From Pseudomonadota bacterium (GTDB lineage Bacteria > Pseudomonadota > Alphaproteobacteria > Rhizobiales > Beijerinckiaceae): a stretch of DNA of 16,628 nt. Where the stretch lies: NCBI GenBank assembly GCA_023423995.1, contig JAFAEL010000030.1, positions 1 to 16,628 on the forward strand. Reading direction: 5' to 3'. A program made the translations under genes and the position numbers. The notes beneath the pieces were generated by a model. That model was not told where the DNA came from, searched no databases, and was given only the letters and a program-made list of their open reading frames with translations. Of the stretch, positions 7,421 to 15,186 are shown piece after piece (position 1 is the first letter of the stretch; each line of letters begins with the position of its first letter).

Positions 7421-7424
7421 GGAG
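7420..7424 (+). promoter_or_regulatory. Ribosome binding site for the TTG start of the CE4-type deacetylase
   Basis: AGGAG begins on the last base of the SDR stop codon and lies 5 bases before TTG 7430, versus 11 bases before ATG 7436. The surrounding bases closely resemble the junction at 5480-5504, which also uses TTG. Confidence 0.55.
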
Positions 7425-7429
7425 CAAAA

Positions 7430-8266
7430 TTGACCATGTGGGACATGAGCGTTCGGTGGCCGAACGGCGCGCGCTGCGCCGTGATGCTGACCTTCGACTT
7501 CGATGCCGAGACCCTGTGGACCTCCCGCGATCCGGCTAATGCCACGCGCCAGGGCGTGCTCAGCCAGGGGCGCTACGGCGCGAAGGTCGGCGTCCCGAAG
7601 ATCCTCGACGTGCTCGCAGAAGCCGACGTGAAAAGCACGTTTTTCATTCCCGGCTGGACGGTCGAAAATCACCAGGATCGCGCCGAGATGGTGCTGAAGG
7701 CCGGGCACGAGATCGCACATCACAGCTATTCGCATCGCTGGATCGAGAACGATCCGGCGGCCGAGATGGAGGAGATGGAGAGGGGCCTCAGCGCGCTGAA
7801 GACGCGGCTAGGGATCGTGCCCAAAGGGTACCGCTCGCCCGCCGGCGAGGTCTCGGCCAACCTGTTCAAGCTGCTTCAGCAGTTCGATTTCCTCTACGAT
7901 TCGTCGCTCATGGACGACGTGAACCCATACCGGCACACCATGCCGGACGGATCGAAGGGACCGATCGAGCTACCCTGGCACTGGAGCCTGGACGATGCGC
8001 CCTATGCGCTGTTCTCGGTGAAGAACCCGCGGCCGATCTTCACCAACGAGCACATGCTGTCCATCTTCAAGGAGGAGTTCCGCGAGATCTATCGCTGGGG
8101 CGGCCTCTACGACATCATATTCCACCCTCAGGTCAGCGGTCGGCCGAGCCGCCTGAACCTGATCCGCGAACTCGTCGCCTTCATCCGCACCTTCCCGAAT
8201 GTCTGGTTCGCGACCGGGACGGAGGTGGCGGAGGCATGGTCCGCAGCCCACGAGGGTGGCGCCTGA
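7430..8266 (+). CDS. Polysaccharide-deacetylase-family (CE4/NodB) protein, cytoplasmic imidase/amidase-like
   Basis: This 278-residue NodB-homology protein has a metal-binding Asp motif TFDFDAE (D23, D25), HHSYSH (H98 and H102 as the HxxxH metal pair), YRSPAGE with R135, and FHP with H232 near the end. These are the CE4 catalytic and metal motifs. There is no signal peptide, and the sequence style resembles the group containing Helicobacter PgdA, allantoinase PuuE and the Pseudomonas cyclic imide hydrolase. Members of that group can hydrolyse small cyclic amides rather than glycans. Given the neighbouring HyuA/HyuB and SDRs, a small-molecule amide or imide substrate is my inference. TTG 7430 is preferred on spacing; ATG 7436 would remove two residues. 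The gene ends convergently with the regulator. Confidence 0.9.
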   Translation: MTMWDMSVRWPNGARCAVMLTFDFDAETLWTSRDPANATRQGVLSQGRYGAKVGVPKILDVLAEADVKSTFFIPGWTVENHQDRAEMVLKAGHEIAHHSYSHRWIENDPAAEMEEMERGLSALKTRLGIVPKGYRSPAGEVSANLFKLLQQFDFLYDSSLMDDVNPYRHTMPDGSKGPIELPWHWSLDDAPYALFSVKNPRPIFTNEHMLSIFKEEFREIYRWGGLYDIIFHPQVSGRPSRLNLIRELVAFIRTFPNVWFATGTEVAEAWSAAHEGGA

Positions 8267-8313
8267 CGCCGGCTTACATCGCTGGACGGCTCCTCAGTAG
8301 ACGGCCGGCGTCA
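8264..8313. terminator. Inverted repeat at convergent gene ends, candidate bidirectional terminator
   Basis: TGACGCCGGC (8264-8273) and GCCGGCGTCA (8304-8313) are perfect 10-bp inverted repeats separated by 30 bases. The left arm contains the stop codon of the + strand deacetylase. The right arm lies in the last codons of the minus-strand regulator. The position between two converging genes fits a shared terminator. The long loop and lack of T-runs make factor-independent termination uncertain. Confidence 0.4.
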
Positions 8314-8887
8314 CCACCCAGATAAGGTCGACCGGTTGCTCGCCGACGCACCAGAAGCGGTGTAGCTTGATTGCCGCGAAGGCGAAGCTGTCTCCCGTCG
8401 CGAGCTGGTACTCCGTGCCGTCCACCTCGAGTCCCAACGTGCCCGCGAGAACCGTCCCGCATTTCGCGCCGGCCTCGTTGTTGTAGGGCAGATCACCCGA
8501 GCCCCCACCCGGCTGGATGAGGATGCGGATCATCTGGACGCCCGGGACCGAGTCGGGCGAGAGCAGTTCCTTCGTCATGCCCTTGGGGCCGAGGGTCATC
8601 ACCCGGCGGGAGGATGCCCGCACCACCACGTCGCCGTGCTCGCCTCCGGGCACGTCGAAGAGCCAGCCGACAGGCATGTCGAGCGCGGCGCAGACCTGGC
8701 GCAGCGACTTCAGTGACGGCATCGTGACGCCACGCTCGATCTGGCTGAGAAGGCCGATCGAGATCTCGGCCCGGTCCGCTACCTCCTGTAGCGAGAGGCC
8801 CTTTATGGCCCGCCTGAGCCGGAGCTTGCGGCCAATCCCATCATCCTCGGCATCGCTCGCCGCCATCGTCTGACCCTGTCTAACCAT
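8294..8887 (-). CDS. XRE-family HTH regulator with C-terminal cupin domain
   Basis: This 197-residue transcription factor has an N-terminal XRE helix-turn-helix (about 19-75, with LSLQEVADRAEISIGLLSQIERG) and a C-terminal cupin_2 domain (about 120-192, GTVLAGTLGLEVDGTEYQLATGDSFAF). Regulators such as PuuR share this layout; the cupin senses a small metabolite and the HTH controls adjacent catabolic genes. The start at 8887 is chosen because GGAGG (minus strand, 8897-8901) lies 9 bases upstream. ATG 8866 is an alternative that shortens the protein by 7 residues. It is divergent from hyuA and shares a short intergenic region with a perfect palindrome, so it probably controls that operon and itself. 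The reading frame extends far upstream, but those residues overlap hyuA and are not translated as part of this gene. Confidence 0.92.
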   Translation of the reverse strand: MVRQGQTMAASDAEDDGIGRKLRLRRAIKGLSLQEVADRAEISIGLLSQIERGVTMPSLKSLRQVCAALDMPVGWLFDVPGGEHGDVVVRASSRRVMTLGPKGMTKELLSPDSVPGVQMIRILIQPGGGSGDLPYNNEAGAKCGTVLAGTLGLEVDGTEYQLATGDSFAFAAIKLHRFWCVGEQPVDLIWVVTPAVY

Positions 8888-8896
8888 GCAGGCAAG

Positions 8897-8901
8897 CCTC
8901 C
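8897..8901 (-). promoter_or_regulatory. Ribosome binding site of the HTH-cupin regulator
   Basis: Read on the minus strand this is GGAGG, 9 bases before ATG 8887. The other candidate ATG (8866) has only a weak AGGG, so this site decides the start. Confidence 0.6.
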
Positions 8902-8986
8902 GCGGAACGTCATACCCCAGGATCCGCCAGATCTTGGAGCGAACATGAAACTTCGACGTCTGATTTTCAACAGGGTTGCAATCACC

Positions 8987-9000
8987 GGCCAGTTCTGGCC
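8987..9000. promoter_or_regulatory. Perfect 14-bp palindrome, candidate operator in the divergent promoter region
   Basis: GGCCAG-TT-CTGGCC is a perfect inverted repeat (6-bp arms, 2-bp centre) lying 31 bases before the hyuA start in the 144-base divergent region. Symmetry suits a dimeric XRE regulator, and the site could block the hyuA promoter. A weak TTGCAA (8976-8981) lies just upstream, but no good -10 box was found. Function is inferred from position and symmetry only. Confidence 0.45.
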
Positions 9001-9031
9001 CAATCACTGAAATCGCAGCCAGGGAGGGGGT

Positions 9032-11044
9032 ATGCGGGTCGGTATCGAGGTTGGTGGCACCTTTACGGACCTGGTTGCCGTGGACGGCAGCAGGGTCGAG
9101 GTCGTCAAAGTCCCGAGCACGCCAAGATCGCCGGAGATCGGGGCCTTCAACTCGTTGCAAGCCGCCGGGATCGCCGCCGAGGGCGTGTTGGACCTCGTCC
9201 ACGGCTCCACCGTCGCCACCAACGCCATTCTCGAGCGCAAGGGCGCGAAGGTCGCGTTCGTCACGACCCGCGGCTTCAGGGACATCCTGTTCTTTCAGCG
9301 CCATGACCGGCGCAACATCTACGACCTCCACTACGCGAAGCCGGAGCCGCCGGTTCGCCGGAAGGATTGCCTGGAGGTCACCGAGCGCGTCGATGCGAGC
9401 GGCAGGGTCATTCTCCCCCTTGACGAGGACGAGGTCCGCGGCAAGCTCATTCCGCAGCTTGCCGCAGGCGGCTACGAAGCGGTGGCCATATGCCTCCTGT
9501 CTGCCTATGCGGCCCCCGCTCATGAGGCGAAGCTCAAGGCGATCATTGCCGAGGCGCTGCCCCACGTAAGGGTCGCCTGCTCACATGAGGTGGCGAGCGA
9601 GTTCCGCGAGTTCGAGCGGGCCTCTACGACGGTCCTCTCCGCCTATGTACAGCCTGTCATCGACGGGTACCTGTCCCGGTTCGAGGCGACGCTCGCCGAG
9701 GCCCGCTTCTCCGGCGGCTTCAGCGTCATGCAGTCGAATGGCGGCCGCCTTCCGGCCGTGGCCATGCGGCGCAACTCGATCACGGCGCTTTTCAGCGGGC
9801 CGGCCGCGGGCGTTGTCGGCGCGATCCGCCAAGCGGAGCGCTCTAACCGGCGGGACGTCATCACCTTCGACATGGGCGGCACCTCCACGGATGTCTGCCT
9901 CGTCCAGGCGGGCGTCCCCTCCGTTTCGCCCGAGACGGAGGTAGACGGGCTGCCAATTCGCACGCCCGTGCTCGACATCGTGAGCGTGGGCGCCGGCGGC
10001 GGGTCGCTCGTATGGATCGACGACGGCGGCATGCTGCGCGTCGGCCCACGTAGCGCTGGCGCTAATCCCGGTCCGGCCTGCTACGGCCGGGGCGGCACGC
10101 AGCCGACCGTCACGGATGCGCATGTCGTTCGCGGGACCATCCGGCCGGAGGCGTTCCTCGGCGGGACGATGATGCTGGATGCCGACAGGGCTCACCAAGC
10201 TTTCGAGGAGATCGCCGCGAAGCTCGGCATCTCGGTCAGGGACGCGGCGGCGGCGGCGATCCGGCTCGCGGTCGCCAACATCGTGCGCGCCGTCCAGCTC
10301 GTATCGACCGAGCGCGGCCGAGATCCGCGCGACTATGCGCTGCTGCCCTTCGGCGGCGCCGGTCCGCTCCTTGCAGCCGAGATCGCTGAGGAGCTGGGGG
10401 TGCGGGAGATCGTGGTGCCGCCCAATCCGGGTGTGATCTCGGCCTTCGGACTCCTTGCCGCCGATTACGTGCGGGTTGCGGGCGTGACACGCCGGGTCCC
10501 GCTTTCGGATGACGCGCCCGCGATGCTTCGCGAGGAATTTGCCCGCTTTCGCGAGAATGCCGAACGCGAGTTCCGCGAACTGGGCCTCGACGGTGCGCTC
10601 GTCTTCGAGCTTACGGCCGAGATGCGGTTCGTCGGGCAAGCGTTCGAGATCCCGGTCGAGATCGATCCCGGCAGGCTGGTGAGCCTCAAGCCCTCGGACT
10701 TGGCCGAGGAGTTTAGCATCGCCCACCGCCGCATTTACTTCCATGGTGGGGAGCCCGGCCGGAAGGTGGAAATCGTGGGTCTCCGGTTCGGTGTCCGCCG
10801 ACGCCTGGACAGTCTTCCGGAGTTCCGCGAGCGACCCTCCGAACTGAAAGGTCCCGGAGAGATCGAAGTCTGGACACCCGGGGGCGCAGAGCAGGCGAGG
10901 CTCGTCGAGGCCGCATCCCTCAGGCCCGGCCGCGCCATCGAGGGCGCAGCCATGATCGAGGGCTACAGTTCGACCCTTTGGGTGCCGCCCGGTTGGCATG
11001 CGGAGCGCGACGAGCCCGGCAACATCATCATGCGGAAGGCCTGA
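9032..11044 (+). CDS. hyuA: Hydantoinase/5-oxoprolinase family protein, subunit A
   Basis: This 670-residue protein has the standard HyuA layout: Hydant_A_N (about 3-180) with IEVGGTFTDLVAVDG (5-19) and VHGSTVATNAILERKGA (57-72), then the ASKHA-type Hydantoinase_A core (about 200-480) with FDMGGTSTDVCLV (279-291) and SVGAGGGSL, and a C-terminal domain. The family couples ATP hydrolysis to opening of lactam or hydantoin rings. Relatives include 5-oxoprolinase, N-methylhydantoinase, caprolactamase and acetone/acetophenone carboxylase subunits. The start has a strong GGGAGGGGG just upstream. The partner HyuB follows after four bases, so the two make one enzyme. The precise substrate cannot be told from sequence. 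It is the first gene of a probable operon divergent from the HTH-cupin regulator. Confidence 0.95.
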   Translation: MRVGIEVGGTFTDLVAVDGSRVEVVKVPSTPRSPEIGAFNSLQAAGIAAEGVLDLVHGSTVATNAILERKGAKVAFVTTRGFRDILFFQRHDRRNIYDLHYAKPEPPVRRKDCLEVTERVDASGRVILPLDEDEVRGKLIPQLAAGGYEAVAICLLSAYAAPAHEAKLKAIIAEALPHVRVACSHEVASEFREFERASTTVLSAYVQPVIDGYLSRFEATLAEARFSGGFSVMQSNGGRLPAVAMRRNSITALFSGPAAGVVGAIRQAERSNRRDVITFDMGGTSTDVCLVQAGVPSVSPETEVDGLPIRTPVLDIVSVGAGGGSLVWIDDGGMLRVGPRSAGANPGPACYGRGGTQPTVTDAHVVRGTIRPEAFLGGTMMLDADRAHQAFEEIAAKLGISVRDAAAAAIRLAVANIVRAVQLVSTERGRDPRDYALLPFGGAGPLLAAEIAEELGVREIVVPPNPGVISAFGLLAADYVRVAGVTRRVPLSDDAPAMLREEFARFRENAEREFRELGLDGALVFELTAEMRFVGQAFEIPVEIDPGRLVSLKPSDLAEEFSIAHRRIYFHGGEPGRKVEIVGLRFGVRRRLDSLPEFRERPSELKGPGEIEVWTPGGAEQARLVEAASLRPGRAIEGAAMIEGYSSTLWVPPGWHAERDEPGNIIMRKA

Positions 11045-11048
11045 GCCG

Positions 11049-12728
11049 ATGACTGAGCGCAAGCCACTGGATCCGGTCGATTACGCGATCATCAGCCAGT
11101 CGCTGATCGCGGCTGCGCGCGAGATGGGCGCCAAGCTGATCCGCTCCGCGTATTCCACCGTGCTGCGCGAAGCCCGGGATGGCTCGGCCGCTCTCCTGGA
11201 CGCGCAGGGGAATACGATTGCGCAGGCGGAGCTGATACCGATGCAGCTCGGCACGATCGGCCACGTCTTTCAGCCCTGCACCCGCCTCTATCCCAACGAG
11301 ACGCTGGAGGAGGGCGACTTCTTCGTCATCAACGACCCATACTCCGGGGGGCAGCACCTCCAGGACGTCTTCTTCTTCCATCCGATCCTCGTAGATGGGA
11401 AGGTCATCGGCTTCTCTGCTTCCGTCGCCCACCACCTCGACATCAGCGGCGGCGATCCCGGACTGAACATCGGTGCGCCCGACGTCTATGCGGAGGGGCT
11501 CATCATCCCGCCGCTCAAGCTCAACATGAAGCGGGACTGGCATGGCGGCGCCTTCGAGCGCCTGCTTCGGGCCAACGTGCGTGTGCCGCACCAGACGATG
11601 GGAGATTTCGACGCCCAGATCGCCGCGAATGCGATCGGAGCGCAACGCGTGACCGAACTGGCAGAGCGCTACGGAGCGGAAAAGATCACCGCCGTGATGG
11701 CGGCCTTGCTCGACTACTCGGAGGCGCGGATGCGGGCCGCGCTGCGCGAGATCCCCGACGGTGTCTATACGGGCGAGGATGCGGTCGATGACGACGGCCT
11801 GTCGGATACGCCGCTTCCTGTCCGAGCGACGCTCACGATCAAGGGCGATTCCGCCGAGATCGACTTCACGGGAACGGCGCAACAGGTCCGCCGCAACCTG
11901 AACGCGCCATTCGCCGCGACCGTTTCGGCGGCGCTGTCCTGCCTCAAGGCCGCGCTGACAAGCCCTGACATCCCGTTCAATGCCGGCGCATTCAGGCCGA
12001 TCAAGGTCACGGCCCCGCTCGGCACGATGCTGAATCCGCGCCATCCGGCGCCTGTGCGGGCCCGCATGGAGGTCTGCTCCCGCGCCTGGAACGCCATCAT
12101 GAAGGCGCTCTCGCAGGCCGTTCCGGACAAGGTGATCGCCTGCGGCTTCGATACGACGACATCCTTCGTTCTGTCGCATCTCGGCGAGAACGGCTGGTCG
12201 GTCTACCTCGAGATCTTCGGCGGCGGCTTCGGGGCCGGACTGGACAAGGACGGCTGCGATGCCGTCGACAACCCGCTCTCGAACTGCTCGAACACGCCGG
12301 TCGAGGCACTGGACCAGGACTTCTCCTTCTTCCGCGTCGTGGAATACGCGATGCGCACCGATAGCTGCGGCCACGGCCGCAGCCGTGGCGGGCTCGGCTT
12401 CGTGCGCAGCTTCGAAGCGCTGAAGGACGACGTGAGGATCTCGCTCTACAGCGACCGCTTCCGGCGCTCGGCCGAAGGGCTCTTTGGCGGCCTTCCGGGC
12501 GCAACAGGGTACTGCGAGGTGAGGCGCGGGAGCGAGGTGATCAAGCTTCGCTCGAAGGACGCGATGGATCTCAAGCGCGGGGATGTCGTCACGCTGGCGG
12601 TCGGTGGCGGAGGGGGCTACGGCAGCCCGAACGAGCGGTCGCCGGAGAGCATCGCGGCCGATCTCGAGGACGGGATCATCTCGGACGCGGTCGCCCGGTC
12701 TTGGCACCGGCAAGACGCCTCCGCCTAA
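11049..12728 (+). CDS. hyuB: Hydantoinase/5-oxoprolinase family protein, subunit B
   Basis: This 559-residue protein has the full Hydantoinase_B length. It starts with DPVDYAIISQSL, followed by the conserved IRSAYSTVLREARDGSAALLD region, NDPYSGGQHLQDV (about 95-107), SVAHHLDISG, and a glycine-rich C-terminus AVGGGGGYGSP. HyuB forms the heteromeric ring-opening enzyme with HyuA. ATG 11049 follows the HyuA stop by four bases; the frame stays open upstream, but those codons lie in hyuA. The perfect hairpin at 12370-12389 coincides with the conserved CGHGRSRGG segment and is probably a coding by-product. The following oxidase starts 2 bases after the stop. N-methylhydantoin, oxoproline-like or other lactam substrates are all possible. 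Confidence 0.95.
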   Translation: MTERKPLDPVDYAIISQSLIAAAREMGAKLIRSAYSTVLREARDGSAALLDAQGNTIAQAELIPMQLGTIGHVFQPCTRLYPNETLEEGDFFVINDPYSGGQHLQDVFFFHPILVDGKVIGFSASVAHHLDISGGDPGLNIGAPDVYAEGLIIPPLKLNMKRDWHGGAFERLLRANVRVPHQTMGDFDAQIAANAIGAQRVTELAERYGAEKITAVMAALLDYSEARMRAALREIPDGVYTGEDAVDDDGLSDTPLPVRATLTIKGDSAEIDFTGTAQQVRRNLNAPFAATVSAALSCLKAALTSPDIPFNAGAFRPIKVTAPLGTMLNPRHPAPVRARMEVCSRAWNAIMKALSQAVPDKVIACGFDTTTSFVLSHLGENGWSVYLEIFGGGFGAGLDKDGCDAVDNPLSNCSNTPVEALDQDFSFFRVVEYAMRTDSCGHGRSRGGLGFVRSFEALKDDVRISLYSDRFRRSAEGLFGGLPGATGYCEVRRGSEVIKLRSKDAMDLKRGDVVTLAVGGGGGYGSPNERSPESIAADLEDGIISDAVARSWHRQDASA

Positions 12729-12730
12729 GC

Positions 12731-14023
12731 ATGCTCTCCTCGGCGGACAGCGTTCGCGACGCGCTCTGGACGGCCACGGCTCGCGAGCCTGCACCGTCGG
12801 GCGATGTGTTCGTGGCAGGCTCGACCGTTGACGTGGTCGTCGTCGGCGGCGGGTTCACGGGCGCAAGCGCGGCCCTCGCCGTGGCAGAGCGCGGCAACAG
12901 CGTGGCGCTCATCGAGGCGCGCCGCGTGGGTTGGGGCGCCTCCGGCCGAAATGGCGGGCAGGTCATACCGGGCCTGAAGCTCGACCCGTCCGAGATGCTC
13001 GCCGCCTACGGCGAGGAGACTGGCCGCCGTCTCACGGAGGAGGTTGGCGGGGCGGCGGACCTGGTGTTCGATCTCGTCGGGCGCCACGCGATCGATTGCG
13101 AGCCCGCACGCGGGGGCTGGATACAAGCGGCGCATGCCGAACCCGCCCTCGTCCGCGTCCAGAAGCGCGCGGGCGAGTGGGCGGCCGTCGGCGCGCCTGC
13201 TGAGAGGCTCGACGCGACTGCCGTCGCGCGCCTCACCGGCACCGATGCCTATCTGGGCGGCTGGATCGACCGGCGCGCCGGCACCCTGCAGCCGCTCTCC
13301 TACGTGAGAGGGCTCGCCCGGGCGGCCCAGCAGGCCGGAGCCAGGCTCCACGAGGGGATTACCGCGACGGCTCTCTCCAGGGACGGTGCCGGCTGGAAGA
13401 TCACCACCTCGCAGGGCGCTATCGCGGCGAGGCATGTCATCATCGGCCAGGACGGCTACGCCGACGGGCTGGTCAAAGGGCTCGCGCAGACGCTGATCTG
13501 CGTTCAGAGCGCCCAGGTCGCTACTGAGCCTCTTCCGTCCGGTCTCGCCGCAGGCATCATGCCGGGCGGCATCTGCGCCTCGGAGACGCGCCGGCTCGCC
13601 TTCTACTTTCGTCAGTCGCCCGATGGGCGGCTCGTGTTCGGGGGGAGGGGAGCGATCGGGGACAGACAGAACCCGGCCTTTTTCCAGGCACTCATCAACG
13701 CCATGCATCGGACCTTTCCCGAGACGAAGGGCCTTGCCATCGCGCATCGCTGGTCCGGGCAGGTTGCACTAACGCTGGACGGGCTGCCGCACATTCACGA
13801 GCCTGAGCCGGGATTGCTGATCGGGCTCGGCTACAACGGACGCGGCGTCGCCATGGCGACCTTGATGGGCCGATGGCTCGCCGCGAGGGCGCTGGACGGC
13901 CTTGCCCACCCGCTGCCGACCACAACCTTGGCGCCCATTCCGTTCCATCAACTGAGGGGGCCCGCAATCCATGCCGGAATTGCCTGGGCCTGGCTTCGCG
14001 ATCGCATGGGATTTGCCGGATGA
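12731..14023 (+). CDS. FAD-dependent amine oxidase/dehydrogenase (DAO superfamily, PuuB-like)
   Basis: This 430-residue glycine-oxidase/DadA/PuuB-type flavoprotein begins with LWTATA, typical of PuuB relatives. A Rossmann FAD motif VVVVGGGFTG (35-44) follows, with E62 at the end of strand 2 for the ribose, and GWGASGRNGGQ (67-77) next to the flavin. The C-terminal RWSGQVALTLDGLPH and GLGYNGRGVA complete the FAD site. The family oxidises amines or N-methylated amino acids to imines, then aldehydes or oxo acids. Its place directly behind HyuAB suggests it oxidises the amine released by ring hydrolysis (inference). No clear Shine-Dalgarno precedes ATG 12731; an upstream TTG at 12701 is less likely. 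The stop overlaps the next start as ATGA. Confidence 0.92.
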   Translation: MLSSADSVRDALWTATAREPAPSGDVFVAGSTVDVVVVGGGFTGASAALAVAERGNSVALIEARRVGWGASGRNGGQVIPGLKLDPSEMLAAYGEETGRRLTEEVGGAADLVFDLVGRHAIDCEPARGGWIQAAHAEPALVRVQKRAGEWAAVGAPAERLDATAVARLTGTDAYLGGWIDRRAGTLQPLSYVRGLARAAQQAGARLHEGITATALSRDGAGWKITTSQGAIAARHVIIGQDGYADGLVKGLAQTLICVQSAQVATEPLPSGLAAGIMPGGICASETRRLAFYFRQSPDGRLVFGGRGAIGDRQNPAFFQALINAMHRTFPETKGLAIAHRWSGQVALTLDGLPHIHEPEPGLLIGLGYNGRGVAMATLMGRWLAARALDGLAHPLPTTTLAPIPFHQLRGPAIHAGIAWAWLRDRMGFAG

Positions 14024-15186
14024 GCGACCTGCCACATCTTTTCACGCCGATGACGCTGCGTGGGGTGACCATTCCGAACCGGGTGGTGGTCTCCCCGATG
14101 CAGCAATACGTAGCCGGCGACGACGGATTCCCTCGCGACTTCCACCTCCAGCACTACGGTCGGCTCGGGATCGGCGGCGCCGGTCTCGTCTTCACCGAAG
14201 CTCTGGCCGTCACCGCGCAGGGCCGCGTCACCCACCATGATCTGGGCATCTGGTCGGACGAGCATGTCGCCCTGCTGAAACCGATCGTCGCCGCGATCGC
14301 GGCAGCCGGCGCGGTGCCTGCGACGCAGCTCATCCATGCGGGCCGGAAGGGCAGCGTGTCGCGGCCCTGGCAGGGCTACAGTCCCCTTGATGAGACGACT
14401 GCAGCGCGCGGCGAGGCTCCCTGGACCACCGTGGCGGCGAGCGCCGTCCCGGCCAATCCAGGCTGGCACACGCCGGACGCGCTCGATGAGCGCGGCATCG
14501 AGGAGTTGATCGCCGCCTATGCTGCGGGCGCCCGCCGGGCCGCGGCCGCGGGCTTCCGGGTGCTCGATATTCACGGCGCCCACGGCTACCTCCTGCACAG
14601 CTTCCTGTCGCCGCTGGGCAACAAGCGCGACGACCGCTGGGGCGGGGATTTCGAAGGCCGCATCCGTCTCCTGCTCGAGGTCAGCAAGGCTGTCCGCGCA
14701 GCCTGGCCGGCCGACCTGCCGCTCTTTGTCCGCCTCTCCTGCGTGGACGATCAGGAGGGCGGCTGGACGCTGGACGATTCCGTCGCGCTGTCGCGCCGGC
14801 TGAAGGAAATCGGGGTCGACGTGATCGATTGCTCCTCGGGCGGGCTCGGCGAGCGCACGACCACGAAGATGATCCGGCGCCCAGAGGGGTATCAGGTGCC
14901 CTATGCCGAGCGCATTCGGGGGGAGGCGGATGTTCCTACTATGGCGGTCGGGCTGATCACGACTCCTGCCTTCGCCGAGTCCGTTGTCGCCGAGGGGCGC
15001 GCGGACCTCGTTGCGATCGGGCGCGAGGCACTGATGAACCCGCACTGGCCGTTGCACGCCGCCCGCGCGCTCGGCCACGATACGTCCTTCGCGAGCTGGC
15101 CCCCGTCCTGGGGGTGGTGGCTCGAGAAGCGCGCCCGCGCGGCCTCCGCGCCAATCACGGACAGAGTGGAGACAGGTCAGTCATGA
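14020..15186 (+). CDS. Old yellow enzyme family NADH:flavin oxidoreductase (YqjM/xenobiotic reductase-like)
   Basis: This 388-residue FMN TIM barrel of the OYE family begins LFTPMTLRGVTIPNRVVVSPM. The thermophilic-like signature is altered: where YqjM has P-M-C-M-Y, this protein has PMQQY (26-30), so the redox-tuning cysteine is glutamine (Q28) while the tyrosine (Y30) is kept. HGAHGYLLHSFLSPLGNKRDDRWGG carries the HxxH substrate-binding pair and the usual SPLxNxRxDxWGG. The C-terminal half contains AVGLITTPAFAE and VAIGREALMNP, the FMN-phosphate segment. Members reduce activated C=C bonds or act in amine/xenobiotic catabolism. There is no fused FeS/NADH domain as in trimethylamine dehydrogenase. 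ATGA overlaps join it to both neighbours, indicating one mRNA. The reaction in this pathway is unknown. Confidence 0.93.
   Translation: MSDLPHLFTPMTLRGVTIPNRVVVSPMQQYVAGDDGFPRDFHLQHYGRLGIGGAGLVFTEALAVTAQGRVTHHDLGIWSDEHVALLKPIVAAIAAAGAVPATQLIHAGRKGSVSRPWQGYSPLDETTAARGEAPWTTVAASAVPANPGWHTPDALDERGIEELIAAYAAGARRAAAAGFRVLDIHGAHGYLLHSFLSPLGNKRDDRWGGDFEGRIRLLLEVSKAVRAAWPADLPLFVRLSCVDDQEGGWTLDDSVALSRRLKEIGVDVIDCSSGGLGERTTTKMIRRPEGYQVPYAERIRGEADVPTMAVGLITTPAFAESVVAEGRADLVAIGREALMNPHWPLHAARALGHDTSFASWPPSWGWWLEKRARAASAPITDRVETGQS

Noticed and set aside
8888..9565. Upstream extension of the regulator frame (the frame is open to 9565)
   Set aside because: It runs antisense to the strongly supported hyuA N-terminus. 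The regulator has a proper GGAGG and ATG at 8887 just before its HTH.
12370..12389. Perfect hairpin GCCACGGC-cgca-GCCGTGGC inside hyuB
   Set aside because: It coincides with the conserved CGHGRSRGG protein segment, so codon and motif constraints explain it without a regulatory role.
11028..12794. 588-codon open frame on the minus strand opposite hyuB
   Set aside because: It is antisense to a full-length conserved HyuB. No domain is recognisable, and long antisense frames are expected at this GC content.
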